This document shows, one piece after another, positions 20,603 to 31,882 of a stretch of DNA of 64,000 nt (the stretch's first letter is position 1; each line of letters starts with the position of its first letter). Source of the stretch: Branchipolynoe longqiensis (lineage: Eukaryota; Annelida; Polychaeta; Phyllodocida; Polynoidae); the NCBI GenBank assembly GCA_030323885.1, contig CM059198.1:14298462-14362461 (forward strand). The letters run 5' to 3'. The notes under the pieces were generated by a model. It saw nothing but the letters and a program-made list of their open reading frames with translations. It had not been told where the DNA came from and did no database searches. The position numbers and the translations under genes are program-made.

Positions 20603-23362
20603 ATGGTCAGCAGTGTCAAGGCGTCACAAAGTGGTCGAGATGTCGTCATAGTAACTGCGGACCCAGCCAGCGTGGGATATGAACAGGTCGGTGAGGATGT
20701 TGTAACGGCTCCTTGTTCTAATTTACATTTGCTTAAAGCTGTTTCCTTGCCGTGTGTTACTGCACGGGCGGTTGTTGAATTGGGGTTAGATGTTACCATG
20801 AATAATGTTGGAGTAACAAAATTGCTTAATAGTAGTCGATCTAGTGTAGTTGGTCGATCTAGGTTTTCTTGGTATAATACACAGATTAGAAAATTTTATA
20901 ATACGGCGCAGCAAGCAAAGGAAGGAGTTATTAAAGCTAATGTAAATTTGAATCGTCATTCCTCCCGATCACATCACGCACACCTGGTTGGGTTCCATCG
21001 ACGCGGTTGCCATAGCAACGTGTCAACATTGGACTCTCCGCCGTTGGATTCCTGCTCTCTGGATCCAGAGAATTTGGCAATTCTGCACTGTGGCCACATG
21101 ACCACCCATGGGGGCTGTCGTTTCCCCACCATGGATGGCCCTGTGCCTCCATATACTTTCAACCCTGACTCTGCTGCTAGTCCTGCCACTAGCGTATTTA
21201 GTACTTTACCTCTTCCCTCACCTCCATGCCAAAATTCTGTCTCTGGGTTAAAGGTTGCCCTTCTGCCTGTTGTTAAAGATGTTCCTAGTGTTAAATTGTG
21301 TGGTCGTGAGCCTTGCTCTATTAGAAAATATTCGGACATTAATGGTCTTGACTGTGGCTGCACTGCCACCGGCGGAGGCTGTCGTTTCGCCGCCTTGGAG
21401 GGCTCCATGCCTCCAAAATCTGTAGTTGATAAGGTTCTGGTGTTGCCGCATGGTATGGCGCCACCCTCTGTTGAGTTGGTTGGTAATAATGAGTTAGAAG
21501 CGTTTACTTTTGATGTTAACCCTGTTGTTTTTGGTAATGTTTCGCTTGCTGGTTCGTCTACCGCTACATGTGTAAATACTGACAGTTTAGACATAGATAT
21601 GGTGGGTGATAGTCAGGAGCAGTTTTGTGAGAAGTCACCGGTTGAGTATAGAAGTCATATTTTGAAGTCTTGGCCTAACTTGACTGATAACTGTCATTTG
21701 TTTCTGGAATATGCAGAGATCTATGCGGCGGTCAGAGCGACTGGCCTTCCAAATTATTTGGGTGCAAGAATACCAATTCCTTCTGGTTTAGTTATTACAA
21801 GCTGGCAGAAATTACTGCCAGATTATGCTGATAAAGAGTTAATTGATTTTCTGAATTACGGATGGCCTGCCAACTTCACCGGTGAATTCACCCCTATTGC
21901 TTCTAACTGTAATCACACATGCGATGAGAAAGATTTGTTTTGGATTAATGAGTATATACGTACTGAATTATCTCATAAGGCAATATTAGGTCCATTTGAT
22001 GAGTTGCCTTTCACTCCGTGGGCTCAAATTAGTCCCATTATGACCCGACCAAAAAAGAACACTGACGAACGTCGTATTATAGTGGACTTGAGTTTTCCTA
22101 GGAAAGGTAGCGTTAACGCGGGTATTGTAAAGGGTTTTTATCAGGGTAAGACTAAGAGATATAAATATTATTTACCTACTATTATGTCCCTGGCTAAAGA
22201 AGTTACTCGATTGGGAAAGATGTGCTATGTATGGTCCATAGATCTGGCGAGGGCATACAGGCAATTACGAACCTGCCCCTTAAGTGTGCCTTTGTTTGGG
22301 ATTAAAGTAGATAATAAATTTTATTTTGACACGGCGCCCCCTTTTGGCTGCAGGACTTCTAGTATGGCGTGTGCGAGGACAACAGCGGCGGTGGTCCATT
22401 TAATGAGAAAACAGGGTTTCTTTGCATTGTGTTTTTTAGATGATTTTGTGGGAGTTGAGAGTACATTCGAAAAGGCACAGCAAGCATATGCACATATACT
22501 AAGTTTAACTAAAACACTGGGTTTAAACATTTCGGTTAAAAAGTGTAGTCCCCCCGTCACTAATTTAATTTGGCTAGGATATGAAATTGACTCAGAGAAG
22601 ATGGCAGTGAGAATTCCAAACGAAAAATTACTGGACATTTTAGTGGAATGTCAAAAATGGGTGATTGGTGCTAGGGTAACAAGGAAAAATGTTCAGAGGC
22701 TGGTGGGTAGGCTGCAATTTATTTCGAAATGTATTGTTTCGTCTAGGATTTTCATGAATAGGATCCTAGCATTTCTTAGGTCATGTCCTTTTGCTGGAAA
22801 GGTTATTGTTAGTCAGGACATTGCGTGGTTTTTGCGATTCGCAGAAGGGACTAATAGGCTAGTTTTATTGAAACATGCCCCGAAGGAAAAGTGGGTCATC
22901 GAATGTGATTCTTCGTTGTTGGGTGGGGGGGCATTCAGTATAAAAAAAATTTATTCCGAACTATATACTGATGATTTCTTGAATAATGGCTTCCATATAG
23001 CTCAGCTGGAGGCGATAAATCTTGTGGTAGCTTTAAAAACTCTAGCGCCTTCAGCTCCCCAAAATGTCCTTATTATTATCAATACTGATAATGCTGCTTC
23101 CCAACAGGTTTTATCTTCTGGTGCTGGGAAGGACCCCGTGTTGTGTGCTTGCGCCAGGGAAATTTGGCGTTTCGCAGCGATTCACTCATGCGAGGTTCAG
23201 GTTGTACACAAGGCGGGGGCCGACCTGGTGCTGGCGGATGCTCTTAGTAGGTTGCATTTTGATAAGAAATCGAAACTAGTAGCTGACCAAATTTGTCAGG
23301 AGAGACTGTTAACCAGAGTACATGTTTCTCATGATTGTGATATACTTGATTTATTCTTGTAA
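20603..23362 (+). CDS. DIRS-I ORF2, reverse transcriptase-RNase H
   Basis: 919 residues. RT motifs: MTRPKKNTDERRIIVDLS (~478-496), VWSIDLARAYRQL (~542), TAPPFGCRTSSMACA, and the catalytic FLDDFVG (~609-616; LDD in place of YxDD, normal for this order). RNase H: VIECDSSLLGGGAFS (~763), NTDNAASQQVL (~822) and the final LADALSRL (~876). The first ~440 residues are not recognised, except for two copies of a TT(A/H).GGCRF......PP motif 87 residues apart. The initiator ATG is the first in frame, but translation could begin later. It copies element RNA into DNA. It ends 13 bp before ORF3. Confidence 0.85.
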   Translation: MVSSVKASQSGRDVVIVTADPASVGYEQVGEDVVTAPCSNLHLLKAVSLPCVTARAVVELGLDVTMNNVGVTKLLNSSRSSVVGRSRFSWYNTQIRKFYNTAQQAKEGVIKANVNLNRHSSRSHHAHLVGFHRRGCHSNVSTLDSPPLDSCSLDPENLAILHCGHMTTHGGCRFPTMDGPVPPYTFNPDSAASPATSVFSTLPLPSPPCQNSVSGLKVALLPVVKDVPSVKLCGREPCSIRKYSDINGLDCGCTATGGGCRFAALEGSMPPKSVVDKVLVLPHGMAPPSVELVGNNELEAFTFDVNPVVFGNVSLAGSSTATCVNTDSLDIDMVGDSQEQFCEKSPVEYRSHILKSWPNLTDNCHLFLEYAEIYAAVRATGLPNYLGARIPIPSGLVITSWQKLLPDYADKELIDFLNYGWPANFTGEFTPIASNCNHTCDEKDLFWINEYIRTELSHKAILGPFDELPFTPWAQISPIMTRPKKNTDERRIIVDLSFPRKGSVNAGIVKGFYQGKTKRYKYYLPTIMSLAKEVTRLGKMCYVWSIDLARAYRQLRTCPLSVPLFGIKVDNKFYFDTAPPFGCRTSSMACARTTAAVVHLMRKQGFFALCFLDDFVGVESTFEKAQQAYAHILSLTKTLGLNISVKKCSPPVTNLIWLGYEIDSEKMAVRIPNEKLLDILVECQKWVIGARVTRKNVQRLVGRLQFISKCIVSSRIFMNRILAFLRSCPFAGKVIVSQDIAWFLRFAEGTNRLVLLKHAPKEKWVIECDSSLLGGGAFSIKKIYSELYTDDFLNNGFHIAQLEAINLVVALKTLAPSAPQNVLIIINTDNAASQQVLSSGAGKDPVLCACAREIWRFAAIHSCEVQVVHKAGADLVLADALSRLHFDKKSKLVADQICQERLLTRVHVSHDCDILDLFL

Positions 23363-23375
23363 TGGCTCTGCGTAG

Positions 23376-24368
23376 TTGATAATTTTCTTTGTTTGGCTTT
23401 TTCAACTTGCAGATAGTAATCACGCAGTAGTGAATAGGCTTAGCGTGTATTTTACAGTGGGGTTGGCAGGAGGCACGTGGAGGAATAAGAGGGTACAATT
23501 TAAGGAGTACTTACAGTTCTGTAAAAGACTTAATGTTAACCCTAGACGACCACTACTTAAAACGGTAATGTTGTACGCTTTATATCTAAATGACATATTA
23601 AAAGCAGGAGGAGCCATTAAGAACTATATGAGCGGAGCCAGATCATGGGTTAGACTGTTAAGGGAAAACTGTGAAGCATTTGATTGTTATGCAGTATCAG
23701 TAGTTAAGACTGGTATGTTCAAGTTAAAGAATAATGTGGTAAATAGAGCCTTCCCATTGAGGATTAAACATATTAAGTTAATCATATTAAAATTTAGAAA
23801 AATTGGTAAAGATGGCTTTGTGTTAATTGCGGCGTTGTTAATAGGCTACACATGTTTGCTAAGACAGTCCAATTTATTTCTCTCTGAGATACTGGAGGAT
23901 GACGGTCACACGCTGCTCAGAGGAGATATCAAGGCGCACGATACACACGTGACGATAACGGTTAGAAGCACAAAAACCACTGCCAGGCCTGAAGATGTCT
24001 ACAGTGTTGAGCTTCCACGTGTACATAATTCCGCATTCTGCCCTGTGCATGCATGGAATAAGTACGATCGTCACTTCCCAGTGCATAAGGGAGCCCCAGC
24101 ATTCGTAATGTCGAACGGGGCTCCTCTGACTGGTAGACTGTTCACTAAGTGCTTGCAAGCCGCCTTGAAAGGTGCTGACTGCCCATGGTGGCCATTGGTG
24201 ACGTGCCACAGCTTACGCCGGGGGGGCGCGCAAGAATATGCAAGACTGGGAATGTCACTTGAAGGAATAAGAACACTGGGACAATGGAAATCAAGCAGTG
24301 TTTTTAACTACGTGAATAGAAGTGTATTCAAAAAAGGACCATTAGACCTCCTGTCCCAATTTGGCTGA
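23376..24368 (+). CDS. DIRS-I ORF3, tyrosine recombinase
   Basis: 330 residues. All catalytic positions of the YR family are visible: Arg163 in LLRQSNLF, His278-x-x-Arg281 in CHSLRRGGA, Trp304 in LGQWKSS and the nucleophile Tyr312 in FNYVNRS. This enzyme integrates the circular DNA copy without target duplication in the DIRS order. The first residues (MIIFFVWLFQLA) may be non-coding: the DNA there (ttttctttg..ttttcaacttgcag) looks like a 3' splice site, so the real N-terminus might be joined from ORF2 by splicing. It stops at 24366-24368. Confidence 0.85.
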   Translation: MIIFFVWLFQLADSNHAVVNRLSVYFTVGLAGGTWRNKRVQFKEYLQFCKRLNVNPRRPLLKTVMLYALYLNDILKAGGAIKNYMSGARSWVRLLRENCEAFDCYAVSVVKTGMFKLKNNVVNRAFPLRIKHIKLIILKFRKIGKDGFVLIAALLIGYTCLLRQSNLFLSEILEDDGHTLLRGDIKAHDTHVTITVRSTKTTARPEDVYSVELPRVHNSAFCPVHAWNKYDRHFPVHKGAPAFVMSNGAPLTGRLFTKCLQAALKGADCPWWPLVTCHSLRRGGAQEYARLGMSLEGIRTLGQWKSSSVFNYVNRSVFKKGPLDLLSQFG

Positions 24369-27300
24369 GATCTAATGGTCCATAAATTCCCTATGTTGCA
24401 TGATGTTGTGTGTACTAAATAGTCTGAGTGTATGTGCCAAAAATGTGAGTTGCCTGTGTGACCGTGATCCACCATCTAGCTGCTGCCCCATGCCTTCAAT
24501 TTCAAGATTCACCGATAACTAGTCTTCAAGAAAATTCTGATTATTACTTAGAATGATAACCTTAAAATATTAGACCTGCACATAAGTAATTAGTAAAAAT
24601 TAAATATTTCAGACAGTATGTTCACGGTTGTACTACCTGTGAATTTAGAATTAGATAAAAGCAAATAATCTCATCTGTTCTGATGAGAATGAGCTTCAAT
24701 TAATTTTGTTCAATAAGTGATAGGACTAGTAGGCTTGCTGTAAAAATTTATTAAGCCTGTTTAATAAATTTATTAGCCCAAAAAGTTATTATATGTGTCT
24801 GGTTTTGAATTATTATGTAGGCCTACATACTCATTTTGATTATCTTGTTATTGTTCATTATTATTACTGTTATATTGTCCATATGTCACATTCCCCATCT
24901 CATGCCCTTATGTTATCACCTTACATGACCTTATGTCGGTCACGGCCACCTGCTAACTTGAACATGTACTATGTCTTGCGGCCGAGGGGCCGCGCCAAAA
25001 TAAAAGCCATATTTTCCCAGTCCTGGCTCATCGCCTTCTGTGCCTGTGAGCTTCACTCCCTCTTAGACATGGATAATAGGATTACTTCCAAGCCAGACAG
25101 TACCTTCCCTTAGTTGATTATACCAGTAATAGGTTTATTTAATTACATTACATTTAAGCACAGTTTTAAATGATGTTAAACATTAAGTCTGAACTGCCAA
25201 TCACCCCTGTTTGCATGATTCCCCTTGGATGGTACCACCTGTGCCTGATCGCACTGTTTCGGATATGAGCCGTTATTATCAGCTGTATTACTTTATAAAT
25301 CGATTAAGCCACTAGGCATTCCAAATTACAATAAGACTATCCCCACTATGATACAGTGGCAGTCTTGACTACACTGACCCATGTCATGTCAGAAGGATTG
25401 GCATGTGGAAGCATGTCAGACTGGGCGATTCCAATAGTGCCCCTTCCACCATACTTAGCAGATTGATTGATTGGTGGTTGCATAGGACTACGTCACAACC
25501 AAGGGCTATGATCACATCAAGAAGTGGTCAACCTATATTCCTGTCAGTGAGTGACATATTGTAAGTATAATACATACACTGTGCACTGCAGGCATGGATG
25601 AATCCGCCGATCACCAGTAAAGTCAGTGCACACCGTCGAAGATCCATCACGATCTATTGGATAATAAGACACAACACAAAGACAAATGTAAAATATGCAT
25701 GTAGTAACATGGTAGAATCCATCATAATAGATGAAGTAGAGATGTAGAGACATCATAGAAGCCCGCATCCCAAGCGGTAAATTATACACACATTGCACGT
25801 AATGAATATAATCAAGGTTAAAAAAAAAACTACCATGTTGTAAAAATATATGGATTTTCGGTTCGGATTTATATATTGGCAAGGAGCATTACTATTCTTG
25901 GGTGACGGATTGGGGACCAGGATTATGTAACAGGGAAGCAATAGGTGCCCCACTCGCTGTGACATAAGCGCCTATGTGGAAAATGTGATAACACATAGTG
26001 ACCGAGATTGTGATGTGATGTTCATATTTAAGAGATGGTTAATGATTAGTGAACTGTCCCCTCCCTGCACCAGAAAGAAGGCAAGTGGAGGGGAAGGGCA
26101 TTTTTAATATATGTTTATTGTAACTGTCTGCAACTGGCTGTTACCATTGGGCCGATGGACAAGCACACCCAGCCATCCTGCACACATTATGGACACCACC
26201 TGCAGATGGGGGTGGAGGGACAGCTGCCCCCTATTAGGGTGTCGCCACCCAGGCTGTAGAGGGTGTCTGATTGGCTGGCTGTGGGAGCCCAGTCATCTGC
26301 ATTCCTTATACCTGACACACAGACCCCACTCTGGACACTCTTCTCCTGTCCAGGGCTCCAGACATTCTTGTCTGAGACTCCATTTCTACAACCAAACTAG
26401 CAACAACCATTGGACTCAGATTCAATGGGATGTAGGCACTGATTTTGCTATACATATGCCAGAATCATGTGGATCTGTGTGGGCAGTTGGTATGGAGTGA
26501 GAGTGATAGGTCGCCAGTAGGTGAACAGGAGTTGATACCAATAAAGCACAACTTCTTCACTGTCAGTCTTTCGTGACTTGTCTTAATTTCTTTGTAATGA
26601 GAATGTTGGAAGGGACACAGGGGGAACTGACAGACAGTTGTCAGAACACACCTGGGGAGTTTTGGGCCCTGATGGCTGAGCACTCGTAAATATTACAATG
26701 TGGAAGTTCAGCTTCATAATGAGTTGTTTTGAACTCAAGTTGAATTAAAATGTTAAATACTATGATTCGGGTTTGAATACCAGAGCATAAGTAGCATTAT
26801 TCATTTGTGCGAAGCTAGTATCAAGCAATAGCATAGTTTTATCATGCATATACAGTTGTAACTGCCTTGAACCACATGCTGAAAAGTGGAATAGGCGATT
26901 TTAAAGGAGCATGCACACAAAGCGGAAATGTTGGTTGCGGGTCAACTTTGGAAGCAAGTACCAAGTTGGAATCAATTTTTAATTCAATGTGATGATTATT
27001 AAACCCTGTCGTGCATAGATAATAAAAGAATAAAGTAAGGAAATGAACGTAGTGTGGAATGAACATTGGGTGGTGCTTATTTGGGATCATCACTGAGGAC
27101 TCTGAAACAGGAGACTACACACACACAAGCAACTTCTGTCGCGCCTGCCACTCACATGTGGGGCACACCCCTTAACCCCTACCTGATTGGCTAACCCTGC
27201 TAGCTAACCACCTCACAGCCAAGCAGTAACACACCTCACCATCTACCTGCTCTTCTGGCCTCCGACACACAAACCAGTGTCACACACAGATCATCACGCC

Positions 27301-27786
27301 TTCCACATGTTATTTACACCCATCAAAGCACAGACCCATTGCATTGCCTTAGTGCATGTCAACTAATCATAAGGTAGTATACATTATTCATTTTAAACCA
27401 TTGAATTGGTTCTTTATTCGATGAGGACATTATGATATTTGGTTTGATGTTTTGCCTTTCCCTCTTCTACATTAACTGTACAACAAAACTCATGCAATAT
27501 TTCATCATTGAATGTACACTTGACTTGATGATTGGCTCTGTTCCTTCCTAACAGTCTTGCCCTGTTCATGAGATAATACCCCTGCAGCCTGCATGCTGAG
27601 TTAATACTTGATAGATACAGAAATGAAGGAATGTTATTCCCCACCATGTCTCCTCTACTGTGTTGCACAAGCAATGAGTGTTTGGTGTTACCCTGGATTC
27701 TTAACACTAGTAGCAACTAGCATCTAAAAGAGTAAATCTAGTAATATCTAGATCAAAATCTATATTCATCTAGTTCTATAATCTAT
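24369..27786. other. Long spacer, no gene recognised
   Basis: Includes the DIRS-I 3' flank, a perfect gcggcc-gagg-ggccgc hairpin at ~24979 with AATAAA just after (about 25000), and several short open frames (24793-25113, 25544-25965, 26111-26500, 27414-27716) without motifs. No repeat matches noticed elsewhere in the window. Confidence 0.4.
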
Positions 27787-27964
27787 ATTCATCTAGTGAC
27801 TGGACCTACATGCCAATTCTGTCGATGATACCTTAATTCAGATGTGTGCATAGGATGACTGCTGAACCCTTCCCTATTCATCTAGTGACTGGACTTACAT
27901 GCCAATTTTGTCGATGATACCTTAATTCAGATGTGTGCATAGGATGACTGCTGAACCCTTCCCA
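27787..27964. repeat. 89-bp tandem duplication
   Basis: attcatctagtgactgg... starts at 27787 and 27876; the two units are nearly identical. Confidence 0.85.
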
Positions 27965-28193
27965 TTCTCTATTCTTGATATGAATCATCACAAATACTGA
28001 AACCAGGAATAAAATAAGAATACCAAACGGACAACCAAAGCAGCTCCATCTCTAGATTTAAATGCAGGTGTCAAGTGTGTTGACAGGATATTGGTACATG
28101 AGGTGTGATTGTTTTGTGCCCTTTGCTTGAAAGAGACATACATAAAGGCTACTGATCAGATTTCCCTTAAACATTACAGTATGTATCACTCTT

Positions 28194-29458
28194 ATGCACC
28201 AGATGGGGAAGGAGCCACTCCCACTTCACTCATCCATTTTGGTGCATGAAGACATGATACACACTCCCATCACCTTAAAAACAACTTTTCAAGCAATATC
28301 CATTCGAATTAGTCCGGATAAAACCATTACAATATGCTCCATATATATCCTTCCTAACTCCATATTTTCAACACAAGATTTAGAAACTTTAGCTGATCAG
28401 TTGCCCCCCCCCCTACATTTTAATGGGGGACTTCTATGCACACAACTCCATGTGGGGTCGGGCAAACACAAACAGTAAGGGCAGGGGAGTTGAGAATTGT
28501 CTAAGCAATCACGCTTTAAGCTTTCTGAATGATGGGTTCCATACTTATGTTCATCCTGGGTATGGGACCTCCTCTGCAATCGACATCACTATTTTGCAAC
28601 CGGGTCTCCTACTGGACTTCTCATGGAGAGTCTGGAACAACCTTTGTGGAAGTGACCATTTCCCTATCATGAGTACGACTATGGGACTAGCTCCGAACCG
28701 GAAGGAACAGAGGTGGTTGCTGAACAAAGCCAACTGGTTACTGTTCCAGTCTTTCACCTGTGAGAGGATTGTGGGAGTAGGCCGCAATGATCCTGTTGCA
28801 ATAAAAACATTCACAGAGATCTGGGATCGAATTGTAGAGGAAACCATTCCTAAGACCTCGGCATTTCCAAAACATATTACAAATCCTTGGTTTAATGCAA
28901 CTTGTAGGTACGCTATCAATGAGCGGAAAAAAGTGCCGCTGAGAACCTCGTTCACTTTAAAATTCTAAGGGCTCGGGCTCGCCGAATTATTAGGGAGGCA
29001 AGGAGGCTATGTTGGAGACAATATGTCTCCAGCATAACCTTTCGTACCCACTTTCTAAAGTATGGACCATGATCCGGAAAATAAAACTAAAAGATGCTGG
29101 ATCATCGGTCCAACACCTAAAAGACAATAATATTCTTTTAACTTCCGTAACCGACATAGCCAACCTTCTTGCTGGTACTTTTTCCCAGAACTCATCTGTT
29201 CAAAACTTCCTTCCGGCCTTTGCGCAGATGAAGTTGCACCTGGAGCGACATTCTATCAATTTCAAATCTAATAACACTGAGCACTACATCAGTTTCTTCA
29301 CAATTGATGAATTAAAGCATGCTTTAAATAGGTTGCACAACACTGCAATAGATCGAGATAAAATACACTACCAATTTTTAAACACCTCCCACCAGCAGCA
29401 GTAGAAGTGCTTTTGCACCTTTTTAATAGCTGGCGCACGGGAGACATCCCAACCTCCT
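28194..29458 (+). pseudogene. LINE-J, left half: endonuclease and RT linker
   Basis: Jockey/I-like LINE ORF2 in three frames. Frame 28194-28478 holds the middle of an APE-type endonuclease (ICSIYILPN). Frame 28423-28968 holds GDFYAHNSMWG, SAIDITIL and the catalytic SDHFPI. Frame 29009-29404 holds the region leading into RT (FTIDELKHALNRL..TAIDRDKIHYQFL). A C10 run at about 28405 coincides with the first frameshift. Coding stops at 29458 exactly where LTR-R begins; the RT continues at 61224. It is dead: at least three frameshifts. Confidence 0.7.
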
Positions 29459-29695
29459 TGTAAAGTCCAATGCTCGAATCTGTGGCTGTGTAGGCAGGCT
29501 ATGGTGAAATCAATACAGACAAAGAGAACGGAAGAGTATAAAGTGTAAAGAAGAAGAAAAAAAGCCCTCTGGTTTCTTATTTATATGGTTACATGGGTTC
29601 ATTGTAGAGTATCACCCCACCCCTTTCCCCCAATGGGAAAGAAGCATTCTTGGCCCTACAAATAGCTATCCAGCATTCCTGGTCCCCATGGATAC

Positions 29696-29812
29696 TGTAA
29701 GGTATGTAAGTATACGAACACCCCCACCGTCATAATGTGTGACGTCATAAGGAGAGGATCCAAATAAAGTCAGTTACATTACAGAACTCATGGTGTCGAT
29801 ACATCCTTTACA
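29696..29812 (+). repeat. Ty3-A 5' LTR
   Basis: 117 bp, TGTAAGG...TTTACA. Contains an aataaa (caaataaagtcag) near the 3' part, a likely polyadenylation signal. Confidence 0.9.
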
Positions 29813-29830
29813 TGGTGTCAGATGTTAAGG
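29813..29830 (+). promoter_or_regulatory. Ty3-A primer binding site
   Basis: tggtgtcagatgttaagg directly follows the LTR. TGG is the complement of a tRNA CCA end. The same TGGTGTCAG follows the LTR at 44105. The tRNA isoacceptor is not determined. Confidence 0.75.
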
Positions 29831-30311
29831 AAGGAATATGGCGTTACATGGATTGAAACCACCTGGCCCGTTAAACTTGGACGAGAAAATGGCAGTCAAT
29901 TGGAGGTCCTGGTTACTAGCTTATGAAATATATGCTATAGCAGCAGGAGTATCGTCAAAAGCAGAAAGAGTACAGTGCTGCGTATTTTTGCATGTCACTG
30001 GTGTGGAAGCACAAAAGATTCATCGGACATTTACGTTGGAAGGTACAGAAAAGGACAAGATTGCTCCATTAGTAGAGGCTTTTGCACAGTATTGCGAGGG
30101 GAAAACAAACATAACGGTCGGCCGATACGAGTTCAATTCGTTCAACCAATCTGGTGAAAATATGGATTCATATATTAGGGAGCTAAAGCACAGAATACAA
30201 TACTGCTGCTATTAACAATGGGGGACATGTGGCGTAGTTCATTTTCCGACACTTGGTGGCGCATCGGTACTAGGGGGCCTACACGGTCATTGACAATGCT
30301 TTGAGTTTGCC

Positions 30312-30818
30312 GGTGTGGCCGTCTCAGCTGCCACAAGGCTGATTTGCCATGCCCAACTTTCACTATTATCTCTGTTTTTAATACTTTCAGAGAAAATTAC
30401 CCTTAAGTTAAATTAAATACTTCAGATCTTCCTCTTCAATTGCGCATTAATATATTTTTAATCGACTCAGTGAAAGCTTTTAAATTAATTTTGCTAAAAT
30501 AAATGCTCTGCATAGACATAGCATTGCTGCAGTGTTTACCCTTCGCGGGTGGTAAAATACGGCAATGCTATGTCTATGTGGGGCATTTATTTTTGTAAAA
30601 TAAGTTTAAAAGCTTTCATTGGATCGATTAAAAATATCTTAATGCGCGATTGAAGAGGAAGATCTGAAGTATTTAATGTAACCTAAGAGCAATTTACGCT
30701 GAAAGTATTAAAAACAGAGATTACGGCCTTTGAGACTGGCCCAGTTTTGACGCATGCGCAGACGACGCTGAAGCGACATTTGGCATATCAGCCTGGTGGC
30801 AGCTGAGACGGCCACACC
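30312..30818. mobile_element. Foldback (long hairpin) element
   Basis: Two inverted arms of about 215-250 bp: ggtgtggccgtctcagctgcc at 30312 pairs with the end near 30818, and catagacatagcattgc (30511-30527) pairs with gcaatgctatgtctatg (30562-30578). The loop is about 34 bp. The right arm has an extra ~60 bp near 30721-30778. It cuts an S unit exactly between tttgccg and gtacgcgcagtg. Confidence 0.75.
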
Positions 30819-30824
30819 TGTACG

Positions 30825-31615
30825 CGCAGTGCAATACGTATATTTTATTCAAAATTAATAGAAATACAGAACCCTAACCTTATAAATTTAATACAATCTA
30901 TTCACTGTATGTTTTCTATATGTATACCAAGCGGTTTGTCTCTAGGTCTTGTGGTTTTAGAGATATTTGACTTCTTCTGTATGAAGATTGCTCACGGCCA
31001 TTGACAATGCACTGAGTGCGTACGCCCAGTGCAAAACGTTTATTTTATTCAAAATTAATAGAAATACAGAACCCTAACCTTATAAATTTAATATAATCTA
31101 TTCGTTGTATGTTTTCTATATGTATACCAAGCGGTTTGTCTCTAGGTCTTGTGGTTTTAGAGATATTTGACTTCTTCTGTATGAAGATTGCTCACGGCCA
31201 TTGACAATGCACTGAGTTTGGCGGTACGCCCAGTGCAAAACGTTTACTTTATTCAAAATTAATAGAAATACAGAACCCTAACCTTAGAAATTTAATATAA
31301 TGTATTCGTTGTATGTTTTCTATATGTATACCAAGTGGTTTGTCTGTAGGTCTTGTGGTTTTAGAGATATTTGACTTCTTCTGTATGAAGATTGCTCACG
31401 GCCATTGACAATGCACTGAGTTTGGCGGTACGCCCAGTGCAAAACGTTTACTTTATTCAAAATTAATAGAAATACAGAACCCTAACCTTAGAAATTTAAT
31501 ATAATGTATTCGTTGTATGTTTTCTATATGTATACCAAGTAGTTTGTCTGTAGGTCTTGTGGTTTTAGAGATATTTGACTTCTTCTGTATGAAGATTGCT
31601 CATAGTCATTGGGTT
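30825..31615 (+). repeat. S tandem repeat array in U (four units)
   Basis: attcaaaattaatagaaat recurs at 30847, 31047, 31251 and 31455, giving periods of 200, 204 and 204 bp. Related S units occur inverted in T1, and in T2 and V. Confidence 0.9.
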
Positions 31616-31882
31616 TGCAGTGTGACAGTTTGCCGAATAGGCCCACTCGTTCAGTGGAGACGCGAACGGCAGGAATTTGAACTAAAAAGTCGGAGGTCTC
31701 CCATTGGAATCCTCTTTATTAAGCGATCGGATTGTGTGCGGTGTTAAGGACAATACATTGAGAAATAAGTTGTTAGTCGCCGAATCTTAAGTTGGAGGAA
31801 TGTATACAACTTTGTCGATTGAGTGAAATCAAATCTGCCCAGGTGACACAGAAGGAGGATCAACAAGTCGATGCGTTAAATA

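Larger units (their letters stand above)
19081..24368 (+). mobile_element. DIRS-order retrotransposon with three intact ORFs (DIRS-I)
   Basis: Order on the plus strand: gag-like ORF (19311-20555), RT-RNase H ORF (20603-23362), tyrosine recombinase ORF (23376-24368). There is no protease, integrase or methyltransferase. Gag-RT/RH-YR without a DAM-type methyltransferase domain fits Ngaro-like better than classic DIRS1-like elements. I could not resolve terminal repeats by eye, so the outer limits are approximate. An AATAAA at about 25000 might be the polyadenylation signal. All three ORFs are free of stops, unlike the gag relics at 0.4 and 11 kb, so this is the youngest YR element here. Confidence 0.85.
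30213..31705. mobile_element. TIR-like element U with four S repeats
   Basis: Interrupts Ty3-A gag codons between ...QYCCY and ESSLLSDR. The ends show an imperfect inverted match (caatgggggac at 30216 against ccaatgggagacc read backwards at 31705). The interior holds four S units (period 200-204 bp, 30825-31610) and the foldback element at 30312-30818. No transposase. Exact ends and target duplication are uncertain. Confidence 0.55.
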
